Source of the DNA: Oligoflexus tunisiensis
Lineage (GTDB): Bacteria; Bdellovibrionota_B; Oligoflexia; Oligoflexales; Oligoflexaceae
Assembly: GCF_001748245.1 (NCBI RefSeq)
Contig: NZ_BDFO01000001.1
Coordinates: 6,849,346-6,913,345 of the forward strand
Reading direction: 5' to 3'
Length of the DNA: 64,000 bases
Position numbers and translations under genes: made by a program. Positions within the stretch are counted from its first letter, which is position 1, and every line of letters starts with the position of its first letter. Below, piece by piece: positions 41,378 through 49,701 of the stretch. The notes beneath the pieces are model-generated. The model saw only the letters and a list, made by a program, of their open reading frames with translations. It searched no databases and was not told the DNA's origin.

Positions 41378-44373
41378 GGTTGATCTCCTGCGCTACGAGT
41401 TTCTCTCTGGCTTGAGCGATACTGACTTTGATCTTTGATATCGTTGATGGCGCGATCCAGGTTGGCTCGAAATCCCTCATCCAGTGAGTTCGAGAGGGCA
41501 CTCATGGCATCCAGGAAACGATTCACGCGATCCAGGGCTGTGTAGAGTATGCCTTTGGCGACAATGTCCCGAGCCCTATGGATTTCGGCTTTGGATCCGG
41601 CCGCTGTCTCACGCGACTCCAGCAGGGATTTCAAACTGAGGACATAGTTGATATTCAGGTTCAGGATTTGCAGTTCCGCTCTGAAATCATCCTGGCTCAG
41701 AAGAGCCTTGTACCACTCGGGTTGGTCATCAAACGGCCGAATGACATAAGTTTCATGGGTCACGCTGTTGTCGGGGCTCTCAAAGATCCGGAGCGTTTGG
41801 GGATCGGCGAGCAGTGGCCGGTAATAGTCCCCTTCAGCCCAATCCAGAACGCTGTAGTCGAATCCTTCGACACGCGAACCGTCCTTATCCGTCGCCCTCA
41901 GGAGCTCAACAACGGATTCAATATACTTGTCGATGGATACCTCATAGAGGCTGATACCCGTCGCATAGAACGTATTGGAGTCATTTTCATATTTCTTGAA
42001 TCTGGCCAGGTGATCCAGACCAACCTGCAGCTGCTCGACCATTCCGTTGGCCAGGGCATGCCACTGGCTGATGGTTGCACCCGTCGGCACATACATCACG
42101 CGTTTGATCCGTATATCGCAGGCTTTGGGAACCTGAGTCTGGAGTTTTCCAGCATCCGAAAGATAGCGCAGCTGCAGGAACGCTGGACCAAAAAGCTGAC
42201 CGCCGTCATCGCTCGCGTTGCCGCTCGGAGGAGTTGAGATATAAAGCTCAAAACGATCGGAAACATAGGTTTCATTGGCTTTGGGTCGCCTGGCTTTCCT
42301 TAGGATATGACCATTCAAAACAAAATGCAGTTTATTGACATCGCAGGTTTTTGGAACAGTATAGTCATACCAGAGGCTGTACTTTTCCGTTCCGATCCCG
42401 TTGGTATAACTGAAACCCCGGAAGCTCACGACCGGCTCGGTAGGAAATTCACAAAGCGCGGCGTTGGCCTGGCATTTGGCGGGATTTTTTCCAAACGGGT
42501 GATGACGCGCCAGATCCGCGAAATAATCCTGCGCAGTCGCCCCGTTTTGCAATTCGAGGTTGCGTGCGATCTGCGATGCCTGGCGGTCGCCCCAGCAGGC
42601 CACCTGCTGCGTCATGGCATCGACGGCACAGCTGTGACGGTCGCCCAAAGCCAGTTTTTTGCCGAAGAGGTGACGCGTGGGCACGCTTGTCTGCGTTGCA
42701 TCATTCCTGCCCCAACACTGCACCAGGTCGTCCTCACTGATGGAGCAGGTATGATGCGCACCCGCTGCAACCGAAACGATGGGAGTGAGTGCGGCGGGCG
42801 GCACGGTCTGACCATAGGAATTGTCTCCCCAGCAGACCAGGCGCTCTTCGCTGTTAATCCCACAGGCGTGGTTTTCACCCAGCGCCAGGTCCAGAAATGA
42901 AGTCTCCGGAGGGGGTTGGCTGTTCACCAGGTCCTGTCGCCCCCAGCAGCGCAGACTATCATTCGCGAGGATCGCGCAGCTGAGATGAGGGCTGGTAAAG
43001 ATTTTTTTGGCCTTATCGAGGTCCGAGGGAACCTGAGTTTGAAGAGCCGAACTGTCCCCCCAGCAGGCAACCTTGCCGTCCTTGTCCAGCGCACAGCTGT
43101 GGTCCTTCGCGGCTTTCACGGAAACCACAGGGCCCATCGTGGTGGGAACCTGGAGCTGGTTCCTGTCATTTTTTCCCTGACAGAGGACTTTGCCATTATC
43201 AACATGGCAAAGGTGTGCGGCACCCAGAGCGAGTTCGTTGCCAGTCGGAAACGGTTTGGATTGAGGCAGCGTATAGTGCGGGGTATCGCCCCAGCAGGTG
43301 ACTTTCCCGCTGTTCGTGAAACTGCAGGTCTGGCCGTTCGCGCTCACCAGATGCTGCGCCTTGAGTTCTTCGTAGGACACGAGGGATCCTGACCGCGGCT
43401 CCAGACAGCGAAGGCGCTCGTCCTTAAAATAAGCGCAAATCCCCCACTGATTGGCTTCAACTTTAAGTACGGGCTGAACCGTACCGAAACGCCGGCGATT
43501 ATAGACCGCAGCCCCCGACCAGCAGGTAAAATCGCCATTCTGATAACGGGCGCACATCGTATTGTGCTGACCCGTGACTTCCACCACATCCTGTCGGTTG
43601 ATGGCCGAGGGCAGGCTGAGCGGGGTCTGACTGCCCACGGCATAGCAGGCCAGTTCACCGGAATCCTTGACAGCACAGATGCTGGTTTGATTGACCGCAA
43701 AATTCAAATAACCCTGACCTGGAAGGGTTTGAAAAGGCTTGACCTTGAAGGGGACATTGTCCGCCCCGATTACATCACAGCCGATGGTCTGGCCACTCGA
43801 CAACCCACACAGCAGGATTCGTTTCGAGTCCAGTTCGGCGTGCGCAATATGCACGACGCCTGCACCGTTGTCCTTGAACGCGGGATTCTCCCCCAGGACC
43901 CGAAACTTGTTGAGGTTCGAGGCGCCTTCCGCAAAACACTGGGCGATATCCGCATTCTGTTTCAAAGAGATCACACAGACCTGTTGACCTGCAACAAGAA
44001 CACGGCGCTGGGGCGACTCCTCAGCCAGATGAAAATTTCGATCGTTGGAATCCTTTAAGGCACAGACCAAACGCCCTTCATGGGTAATCAGGCAGTTTTC
44101 ATCCATATCCCGCAAAGGAGCCAGAGCCAGAATCGAGGGGACGAGAGAAAACTTTTTATCCTGGGTAAAGCAGGAGACCTGCCCATCCTCCTTGATGACG
44201 CAGACATTGGGATCCTTCGTGCTGCTGGGGCGAATACTGATGCGCTTGATCGCACCTTCATCGTAATCCCGAATGAAGCCTGATGAATCCTTGACAAGAC
44301 TGTGATCCGCTGGGCCGCAGCTCCAGAGCGGAAGGATCAGAAGCATGATCATGATGGAATGGAACTTTCGCAT
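41374..44373 (-). CDS. RCC1-repeat lipoprotein
   Basis: A 999-residue lipoprotein; ATG 44373 starts the signal MRKFHSIMIMLLILPLWSC (C19) after GGGAAGAG, and the longer frame is rejected. Residues about 60-600 are RCC1-like beta-propeller repeats of about 45 residues with the signature of a conserved HxC followed by VxCWGD/N (GAHHTCSISEDDLVQCWGRN; GDRHSCAVDAMTQQVACWGD). In exported bacterial members the paired cysteines probably form a disulfide in each blade. Residues about 620-999 are a different, unrecognised region with a beta-rich start and a helical end. RCC1 repeats generally bind proteins. Follows the HEAT-repeat gene by 17 bp. Confidence 0.85.
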   Translation of the reverse strand: MRKFHSIMIMLLILPLWSCGPADHSLVKDSSGFIRDYDEGAIKRISIRPSSTKDPNVCVIKEDGQVSCFTQDKKFSLVPSILALAPLRDMDENCLITHEGRLVCALKDSNDRNFHLAEESPQRRVLVAGQQVCVISLKQNADIAQCFAEGASNLNKFRVLGENPAFKDNGAGVVHIAHAELDSKRILLCGLSSGQTIGCDVIGADNVPFKVKPFQTLPGQGYLNFAVNQTSICAVKDSGELACYAVGSQTPLSLPSAINRQDVVEVTGQHNTMCARYQNGDFTCWSGAAVYNRRRFGTVQPVLKVEANQWGICAYFKDERLRCLEPRSGSLVSYEELKAQHLVSANGQTCSFTNSGKVTCWGDTPHYTLPQSKPFPTGNELALGAAHLCHVDNGKVLCQGKNDRNQLQVPTTMGPVVSVKAAKDHSCALDKDGKVACWGDSSALQTQVPSDLDKAKKIFTSPHLSCAILANDSLRCWGRQDLVNSQPPPETSFLDLALGENHACGINSEERLVCWGDNSYGQTVPPAALTPIVSVAAGAHHTCSISEDDLVQCWGRNDATQTSVPTRHLFGKKLALGDRHSCAVDAMTQQVACWGDRQASQIARNLELQNGATAQDYFADLARHHPFGKNPAKCQANAALCEFPTEPVVSFRGFSYTNGIGTEKYSLWYDYTVPKTCDVNKLHFVLNGHILRKARRPKANETYVSDRFELYISTPPSGNASDDGGQLFGPAFLQLRYLSDAGKLQTQVPKACDIRIKRVMYVPTGATISQWHALANGMVEQLQVGLDHLARFKKYENDSNTFYATGISLYEVSIDKYIESVVELLRATDKDGSRVEGFDYSVLDWAEGDYYRPLLADPQTLRIFESPDNSVTHETYVIRPFDDQPEWYKALLSQDDFRAELQILNLNINYVLSLKSLLESRETAAGSKAEIHRARDIVAKGILYTALDRVNRFLDAMSALSNSLDEGFRANLDRAINDIKDQSQYRSSQRETRSAGDQP

Positions 44374-44390
44374 CGCACTCTTCCCTTTTG

Positions 44391-46205
44391 TTATAAACTG
44401 GCCAACACACTGGAGACGAAACCACACACATCCGTCCGACCACAATTTTCAAGATAATCAGCAAGAAGCTGCCGGACTTCAGGATGAGTTTTGTTCATAT
44501 TCGCCAGGTGACTTACGATCTGCCGGATGATGCGGTCATTGCGCTCCTGAACGAGCACATTCTTCAGAGTTTCAAATGTCCTCTGGTCCTGCGCGCCTCC
44601 ATTCAGATTTTCAATCGCCGTCTCACGCAACCGCTCGGAGGGACTCTGCTGAAGTGTCGTCAGAAGGATGGAATAGGCGCGATCGTCCTGCACGGAGCGC
44701 ATGGCCCGCAGAGCTTCCCGCCGGGTTTCCTCCTTTTCGCTCTGCAGGTACGGAACTATCCACGCGACCTGATCCGGCGCTCCTATATTGCCCAGAATGC
44801 GCAAGGCATGCTGCGTGTCCCGATCGCTGTCGGCTGTGGAAAGTTTTTGCCGTGCATAGTCGAGCGATCGCTGAAGGCCATCGGCACGACCGTGCCTGAG
44901 ATGACGGGATCCCATCACGCCAATGGCGAGTTCCGCCGCTCTTTGATTTCGCGGGACTGTCAGATCGCGAGCCAGCTCATGCATTCTTTGTTCGGCTGAC
45001 TCTTCGATATGTTCCACAAGACCCAGATGGGCTATGAATTTTTCCTGGTTCCCGGCTTGGGACGCGTCGATAGCCTGCATCAGGAGTTCCTGCGCCGCCC
45101 GGTTGCCAACGGCGGTGAGGGCCGCGGCCACAGTGGAACAGCGAGGGTCCTTGTAGGGAAGGTCCAAATACTCACGGAGCTTCCCGATCTGTTCCGGATG
45201 AAAATAAATGAAGGCTTTGAGAGCCAGATAGGGTTCCACACGCTGCTGTTGGGTGAGCCGGGGAAGGTCTTCCATGAGCGCCTGGATTTCATCCCAGCCG
45301 CGGCCTTTCAATTCACGCCGATGCATATCACGTTCAACAAGTCTCTGATAATTCTCACCGCTCATGGTTTCGGAAATGCTGAGTTTTTCCGGCCTCGGTG
45401 CCTCGCGATCCCAGGCTTCTGCTATCGATTTGAGCTGAAGGCGGCTGCGATCTCTGGCTATGCTGCCACGTGGTGCCGTCGTCTGGCGTTCGCGGGTCAC
45501 ATCCACGCGTTTCCAGAATTTGTGTAGATCGATCTCATGCTGTCCCACGCCTTGAATATGCTGTTCGCTCGTGGAACCATAGATCTTTTCGAGGGTGAGC
45601 CGCGATCCGCTGCGATTTTTCAAGAGGATGGTGACCGGACTGGCCCCTTGAAAACTCTGAGCCTGGGACGCCCACTTCGTTTTCTTTTGAACCGGAAGTT
45701 CAAGGTCCACAAGACTGAGCAGGTCCGCCAGCAGCATGGAATATTCCTGATACTGAACCTCGTCAGACTGGAACCCTTCAATGCGACCACGGGGACTCAT
45801 CCTGAGCCATCCCGCAAAATCGTCCGTGGGTTTTGGCAAGGAGAGGCCACCACTTGCAAAACGCCAGCGGTCCGGTTTGAGATGCATCTCGAAGATCAGA
45901 ACGTCCTTTTCGGACTCGAGGAGCTTCAGATAGAGTCGACCCTCAACGGCAACGTCCACTTCCGTTTTCGGAACGATAGGAGTGGCGCGATCGGACGTGC
46001 CCTGTACATCGCTCTGGCCAAGGCCCTGACTCTCGTAGTGGAAATGATAGACAAATTGCGTGCCGGGATCGATCACATAGGTTTCCTCCTGACCGGCGGA
46101 CGCGTGAAATCTTCCATCTTTCCAATACAAGCCAAAACCGACGGCCAGGGCCAGAAGGAACAGGCCGGCCGCCATTCGCCATTTTTTTTCAATCCTAACG
46201 CCCAT
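44391..46205 (-). CDS. Membrane-anchored HEAT-repeat protein, vitellogenin-N-like
   Basis: A 604-residue protein with an N-terminal anchor or signal (KKWRMAAGLFLLALAVGFGLYW) after a basic start; ATG 46205 has AGAAGG 9 nt upstream. Residues about 45-300 are beta-rich and begin with TYVIDPGTQFVYHFHYES. Residues about 320-604 are HEAT-like helical repeats (AAALTAVGNRAAQELLMQAID; ALRILGNIGAPDQVAWIVPYL; REALRAMRSVQDDRAYSILL). A beta-barrel followed by a helical superhelix is the order found in the N-terminal half of large lipid transfer proteins such as vitellogenin and apolipoprotein B. I infer this similarity from the layout and from sequence flavour, not from a search. First gene of the unit ending at 38154. 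Confidence 0.7.
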   Translation of the reverse strand: MGVRIEKKWRMAAGLFLLALAVGFGLYWKDGRFHASAGQEETYVIDPGTQFVYHFHYESQGLGQSDVQGTSDRATPIVPKTEVDVAVEGRLYLKLLESEKDVLIFEMHLKPDRWRFASGGLSLPKPTDDFAGWLRMSPRGRIEGFQSDEVQYQEYSMLLADLLSLVDLELPVQKKTKWASQAQSFQGASPVTILLKNRSGSRLTLEKIYGSTSEQHIQGVGQHEIDLHKFWKRVDVTRERQTTAPRGSIARDRSRLQLKSIAEAWDREAPRPEKLSISETMSGENYQRLVERDMHRRELKGRGWDEIQALMEDLPRLTQQQRVEPYLALKAFIYFHPEQIGKLREYLDLPYKDPRCSTVAAALTAVGNRAAQELLMQAIDASQAGNQEKFIAHLGLVEHIEESAEQRMHELARDLTVPRNQRAAELAIGVMGSRHLRHGRADGLQRSLDYARQKLSTADSDRDTQHALRILGNIGAPDQVAWIVPYLQSEKEETRREALRAMRSVQDDRAYSILLTTLQQSPSERLRETAIENLNGGAQDQRTFETLKNVLVQERNDRIIRQIVSHLANMNKTHPEVRQLLADYLENCGRTDVCGFVSSVLASL

Positions 46206-46250
46206 GGGTTCCATCCTTCTCCAGACTGGTGATGAGGCTTCCATGACAAT

Positions 46251-46307
46251 ACGGATCCGATACCCCCTTTGCTGCGGGTCTACGCAGGAAAATCGAAGCG
46301 GATCCGT
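46251..46307. promoter_or_regulatory. Paired CGGATCCG sites in a divergent promoter
   Basis: Two copies of the palindrome CGGATCCG (46252-46259 and 46299-46306) lie in the 146-bp gap between the two divergent gene sets; with flanking bases they form a perfect 9-bp inverted repeat (ACGGATCCG ... CGGATCCGT) 39 bp apart. A candidate shared operator for both units. Confidence 0.45.
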
Positions 46308-46351
46308 CTTGCCGTCGACGCTGGAACGAAAACCAACTTCGGAGAGATGTT

Positions 46352-48472
46352 ATGGGTCCTAGGCTGCATCAAATCGTATCAACCCTTATTGCGGGAGCTG
46401 TCGGCAGCATCCTGACGTCCTGCGCGCCGGGAACTGAGAAGGCGCATTCGCAATTGATGGCGGATGAAACTCCGCAATGGCTCGGTCAGGGACGCCACTC
46501 TCTGAACGGTCGATCGATGGCTGAATGTCTTGACTTTACTGTGGTTAGGCAGCAGGGCGGCAGCCGCGAGCTGTCCATCGGACGCCTGAATGGTCCCGTT
46601 GATTTAGCTGGAAGACTCGGCGTGCCTTTCTCAGAAATCACCAACGCGGCCTCCAGCGATCCCCTGGCCCAGTTGGCTCTGACGCTGGATCGGGATCCGC
46701 GTGTCATGAACGTCCTGATCAAGTTTCAAAGGACCTATGCGACCGAGAGAGTCCATGCCGATGCGAAACTAAAAGAGAGCATGCAGGACACCTGGCAAAC
46801 CAGCTTTCGTGAATTTACCAGCACCTGTGGTGACCAATTTCTCAAGGAGTATCGCCACGGTGATGCCCTTTACGCCATCGTGGCAATTTATGTGGACAGC
46901 GATCATCAGAAGGCCACGCTGCAATCCACGCTGGAAAACCTGGGGCAAACCGAAGACAAGCTGGGCATAACTCTTGGTGAGTTGCCGCTTAAAACTGTGA
47001 ATTATCTTTACGTTGGAAAAGCCGCGGGAGATCTGTTCGGCAACACCGGCAGTCATTATCTATTGCGGGAAAGTCCGGGGGAATTCGCCCTTCTTTACGA
47101 ACATATGCGCACCGGAACACCATTGAATGATCAGACCTCCGTCGTCATCGATCGCAAGTACGCACTTTATAGTGATGTGTTGCGAAACACGGACCCTGCG
47201 GAAGACAGTCAAAGTTGGGAGGATTTCCGGTCAACCTTTGATTTTTTGAATCAGCAGGACCTGGAGGCCGCAGCCTGTGAGGCCCGCTTGAACATCATGA
47301 AAGACCGCGGCCTGGAATTCAAAGTCCCGCTACAAACCGAAACCGGCCTGAGTCTGGTGAAGACCTATAAGGAAATGCTCGAGGAGGCGAAACTCTCCTG
47401 CATCGGAGCCCTGGAAGATTCCACGCTCGACCTGGCCGACTGTGCCTTTGGTCCTGAAATGGTCGCTCAAATGAGCATGAATTTGGGACATTGTGAAGCA
47501 GGGCTTTTCTCACTCCATCACACGGATGCCTTTATGTACCGTGAGTATCAGACGTCTGCAAAGCTCAAGAATGAGCTGGGTGCCATGAAAGAACTGTCCA
47601 AAATAGAAGGAACCGCCATGACGCAGGCCTTTGAAAAAGGCTATATGGTCCGGGCCCAATACGCAAAAAACAAATTTTCCTACTATATGGACAAGAGAGT
47701 CTACGCAGCATGGCGCAGGCTTGCCGCCAAAATCAAGGATCCTCTCGCTCGCTTTTTTACCCGAACCGGCGTAGCCGATATCTATTTCTTTGAGGAAGGG
47801 AGACTTTTCCATGTCGGTGCCGAAAGGGGAAGCGGCGTAGTCTACGCCGTTCACAAACTCGCCGATCACATGCTTTGGACCAGCATCCCGAAAGCGGATG
47901 AAATTGAATTCGCCAATGACAAGGTCGAGCGGGCTTTGGTCAAAGCTCACGATTATGCCTACTTTCTGCAAAAGGCAAAGGCCGCGAACAGCAAGGCCAC
48001 GGTTGTCAAACTGGAAAGAGACGATGCCTTTGCGGAATTTTTCCTCAAGAAAACGATCAACTGGGGTGTGCCTCTCACGGAGCCCAAAACTTTCAAATCC
48101 AATGCCGATGATCGCTACGTCCTGGCATCCGACGGGAAATACTACTGGCACTCGAAGAATCTTGGCCCATTTGGTATGAGCGATGCGATGCATAAGCTCT
48201 TTCTCAAAGTTGGCGGTCCCGCCGTCATGGGCAGCGTCAAGAAAAGTGAAAGCTGTGTGAACAAGGTCTGCACGCTGACACTTGAAAAGGACAAATTGCA
48301 GATGGACGACAAGGGAAAGCGCATCTGTCCCAAGGACCAGGTCGCTCGGGATGACGGCAGTTGCCGGGACAAAAATTGGTTTGTCGAATATTGTCGAAAC
48401 AACCCAACAAAATGTTTTCCTACAGTACTGCCTGAGATACCCAGGCTGCCGGTCCTTCCACGTCTTCCATGA
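46352..48472 (+). CDS. Lipoprotein with a MACPF-like signature
   Basis: A 706-residue lipoprotein (lipobox LTSC, C24, after MGPRLHQIVSTLIAGAVGSI) with GGAGAGA upstream. The stretch about 115-200 reads NVLIKFQRTYATERVH, then SFREFTSTCGDQFLKEYRHGDALYAIVAI. This resembles the membrane-attack-complex/perforin core, where a conserved Y/C-G-T/D-H/Q-Y/F is followed by a glycine pair, and where bacterial members carry CGD variants. The C-terminal 200 residues are unrelated and end in a cysteine-rich, proline-rich tail (CRNNPTKCFPTVLPEIP). If correct it could form pores or bind membranes. Alternative: a family of unknown fold with chance resemblance. Confidence 0.6.
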   Translation: MGPRLHQIVSTLIAGAVGSILTSCAPGTEKAHSQLMADETPQWLGQGRHSLNGRSMAECLDFTVVRQQGGSRELSIGRLNGPVDLAGRLGVPFSEITNAASSDPLAQLALTLDRDPRVMNVLIKFQRTYATERVHADAKLKESMQDTWQTSFREFTSTCGDQFLKEYRHGDALYAIVAIYVDSDHQKATLQSTLENLGQTEDKLGITLGELPLKTVNYLYVGKAAGDLFGNTGSHYLLRESPGEFALLYEHMRTGTPLNDQTSVVIDRKYALYSDVLRNTDPAEDSQSWEDFRSTFDFLNQQDLEAAACEARLNIMKDRGLEFKVPLQTETGLSLVKTYKEMLEEAKLSCIGALEDSTLDLADCAFGPEMVAQMSMNLGHCEAGLFSLHHTDAFMYREYQTSAKLKNELGAMKELSKIEGTAMTQAFEKGYMVRAQYAKNKFSYYMDKRVYAAWRRLAAKIKDPLARFFTRTGVADIYFFEEGRLFHVGAERGSGVVYAVHKLADHMLWTSIPKADEIEFANDKVERALVKAHDYAYFLQKAKAANSKATVVKLERDDAFAEFFLKKTINWGVPLTEPKTFKSNADDRYVLASDGKYYWHSKNLGPFGMSDAMHKLFLKVGGPAVMGSVKKSESCVNKVCTLTLEKDKLQMDDKGKRICPKDQVARDDGSCRDKNWFVEYCRNNPTKCFPTVLPEIPRLPVLPRLP

Positions 48473-48514
48473 CAGCAAGGTTCGTTCAACCCTAATTTAA
48501 AGTGAGACAACACC

Positions 48515-49546
48515 ATGACCACGAAACTGATCCAATGTGCTTTGTTGGCCCTGGCACCTGCCCTGTTCCTTGCGGGTTGCGGCCGTGAATTCACACCCTC
48601 ATCGGAATCGGAGCTTCACGAAGCGGCGGCCGTTGCCCCTGCGCTGCAGGCTTTCTCTGACCTGCTCAACGGGGCTGAGATCCAAACGGTATTGAAGCAG
48701 TACAATTTAACCGCAAAGGCGACGACGGCTGCCTGGGACTATTACAAAGCTCAGCAGGGCATCGATTTCGTTCAAGGGCAAAAGGTCCCAGCGTTGGGCG
48801 CAAAACGTCGCGCCTGGATTCGCGCGGCTGAAATCCACAGCAAGGCCATCCGTGAGGCTGCAACCGATCGGGCCCTCCTCCATACGATCCGCCTTAAAGT
48901 GGAAAGACTTTACATGCGTGCCTTTAAAGAAGAGAAGGGCCTGACCTACAACGCTCCCGTCTTTAGCTATGCCAGCAATCTGGTGCAGGATGATCTGGAC
49001 AAGATCAACCCAGTCCTGGCAAAGATTCCCAGCCGGCAGATGGCTCTCTTGGATCCGATTTTTATCGTGGACAAGTTGCCAGGTTCAAGGGCGGATGGCG
49101 GAGGTTACTTCGCGCCTCAGGAAGTGGCTTCCTGGCTCGGCAAATCCATGAATACGGGTGTTCCTGATCAGGACATCAAGGATTATGTGCAAGCTTCCGG
49201 ACGTGGCATCATCGCGATTACCCGTAAGGCTTTGATGAAAAAAGACATTCATCCTTTCACCATCCTGCATGAAGCCGCGCACAGCCTTGATTTTCGACTT
49301 GGAATAACGCCGGCTGGCGCAACAGCAGCCACGTTTTTGGGAGTTTATTACGGTGGCGGGAACCAGACGGCCAAGGAGCTGGCGGCCGAAGCGTATTCCC
49401 GTTATCTGATCAACAAAAACCGGATCTGCAGTGACAGAAAGGACGAAAGTACAGGCAAATTCCTTTATATTCCCGCAGGCGAAACCGTCGTCACCTGCAG
49501 CGCCAGAATCCTGAAAAAGCTCAAGACAACTCCAGCCATGCAATGA
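48515..49546 (+). CDS. HExxH lipoprotein, putative zinc metalloprotease
   Basis: A 343-residue lipoprotein (lipobox LAGC, C22). The N-terminal half is helical. The C-terminal half holds ILHEAAHSLDFRLG with H252-E253-xx-H256, followed by an acidic residue in AKELAAEAYSRYL (E288 or E292) about 30 residues on, the spacing of gluzincin-type zinc sites such as anthrax lethal factor-like (ATLF) peptidases. This suggests a zinc-dependent protease, though the family cannot be confirmed from sequence by eye. It follows the MACPF-like gene by 42 bp and is probably in the same transcript, so activation of a pore-former or envelope target by cleavage is a reasonable guess. Confidence 0.65.
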   Translation: MTTKLIQCALLALAPALFLAGCGREFTPSSESELHEAAAVAPALQAFSDLLNGAEIQTVLKQYNLTAKATTAAWDYYKAQQGIDFVQGQKVPALGAKRRAWIRAAEIHSKAIREAATDRALLHTIRLKVERLYMRAFKEEKGLTYNAPVFSYASNLVQDDLDKINPVLAKIPSRQMALLDPIFIVDKLPGSRADGGGYFAPQEVASWLGKSMNTGVPDQDIKDYVQASGRGIIAITRKALMKKDIHPFTILHEAAHSLDFRLGITPAGATAATFLGVYYGGGNQTAKELAAEAYSRYLINKNRICSDRKDESTGKFLYIPAGETVVTCSARILKKLKTTPAMQ

Positions 49547-49560
49547 ATCAAGGAACAGTG

Positions 49561-49576
49561 GGCCGCCCTGGCGGCC
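49561..49576 (+). terminator. Short GC hairpin after the HExxH lipoprotein gene
   Basis: GGCCGCC (49561-49567) and GGCGGCC (49570-49576), 15 bp after the stop. Very GC-rich, tight loop, no T tract; a weak terminator or pause site. Confidence 0.35.
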
Positions 49577-49701
49577 GCTCTGTGAATCAAATCCAACTCC
49601 TTGGCCTGCAAGGGGTTGATCTCTCCCCATCCCCGGCATTTCCTTCTTTATTTCCATATTCCGACGGTGTAAATTGCGGGCACCTCCAGCCAGGAGTCTT
49701 C

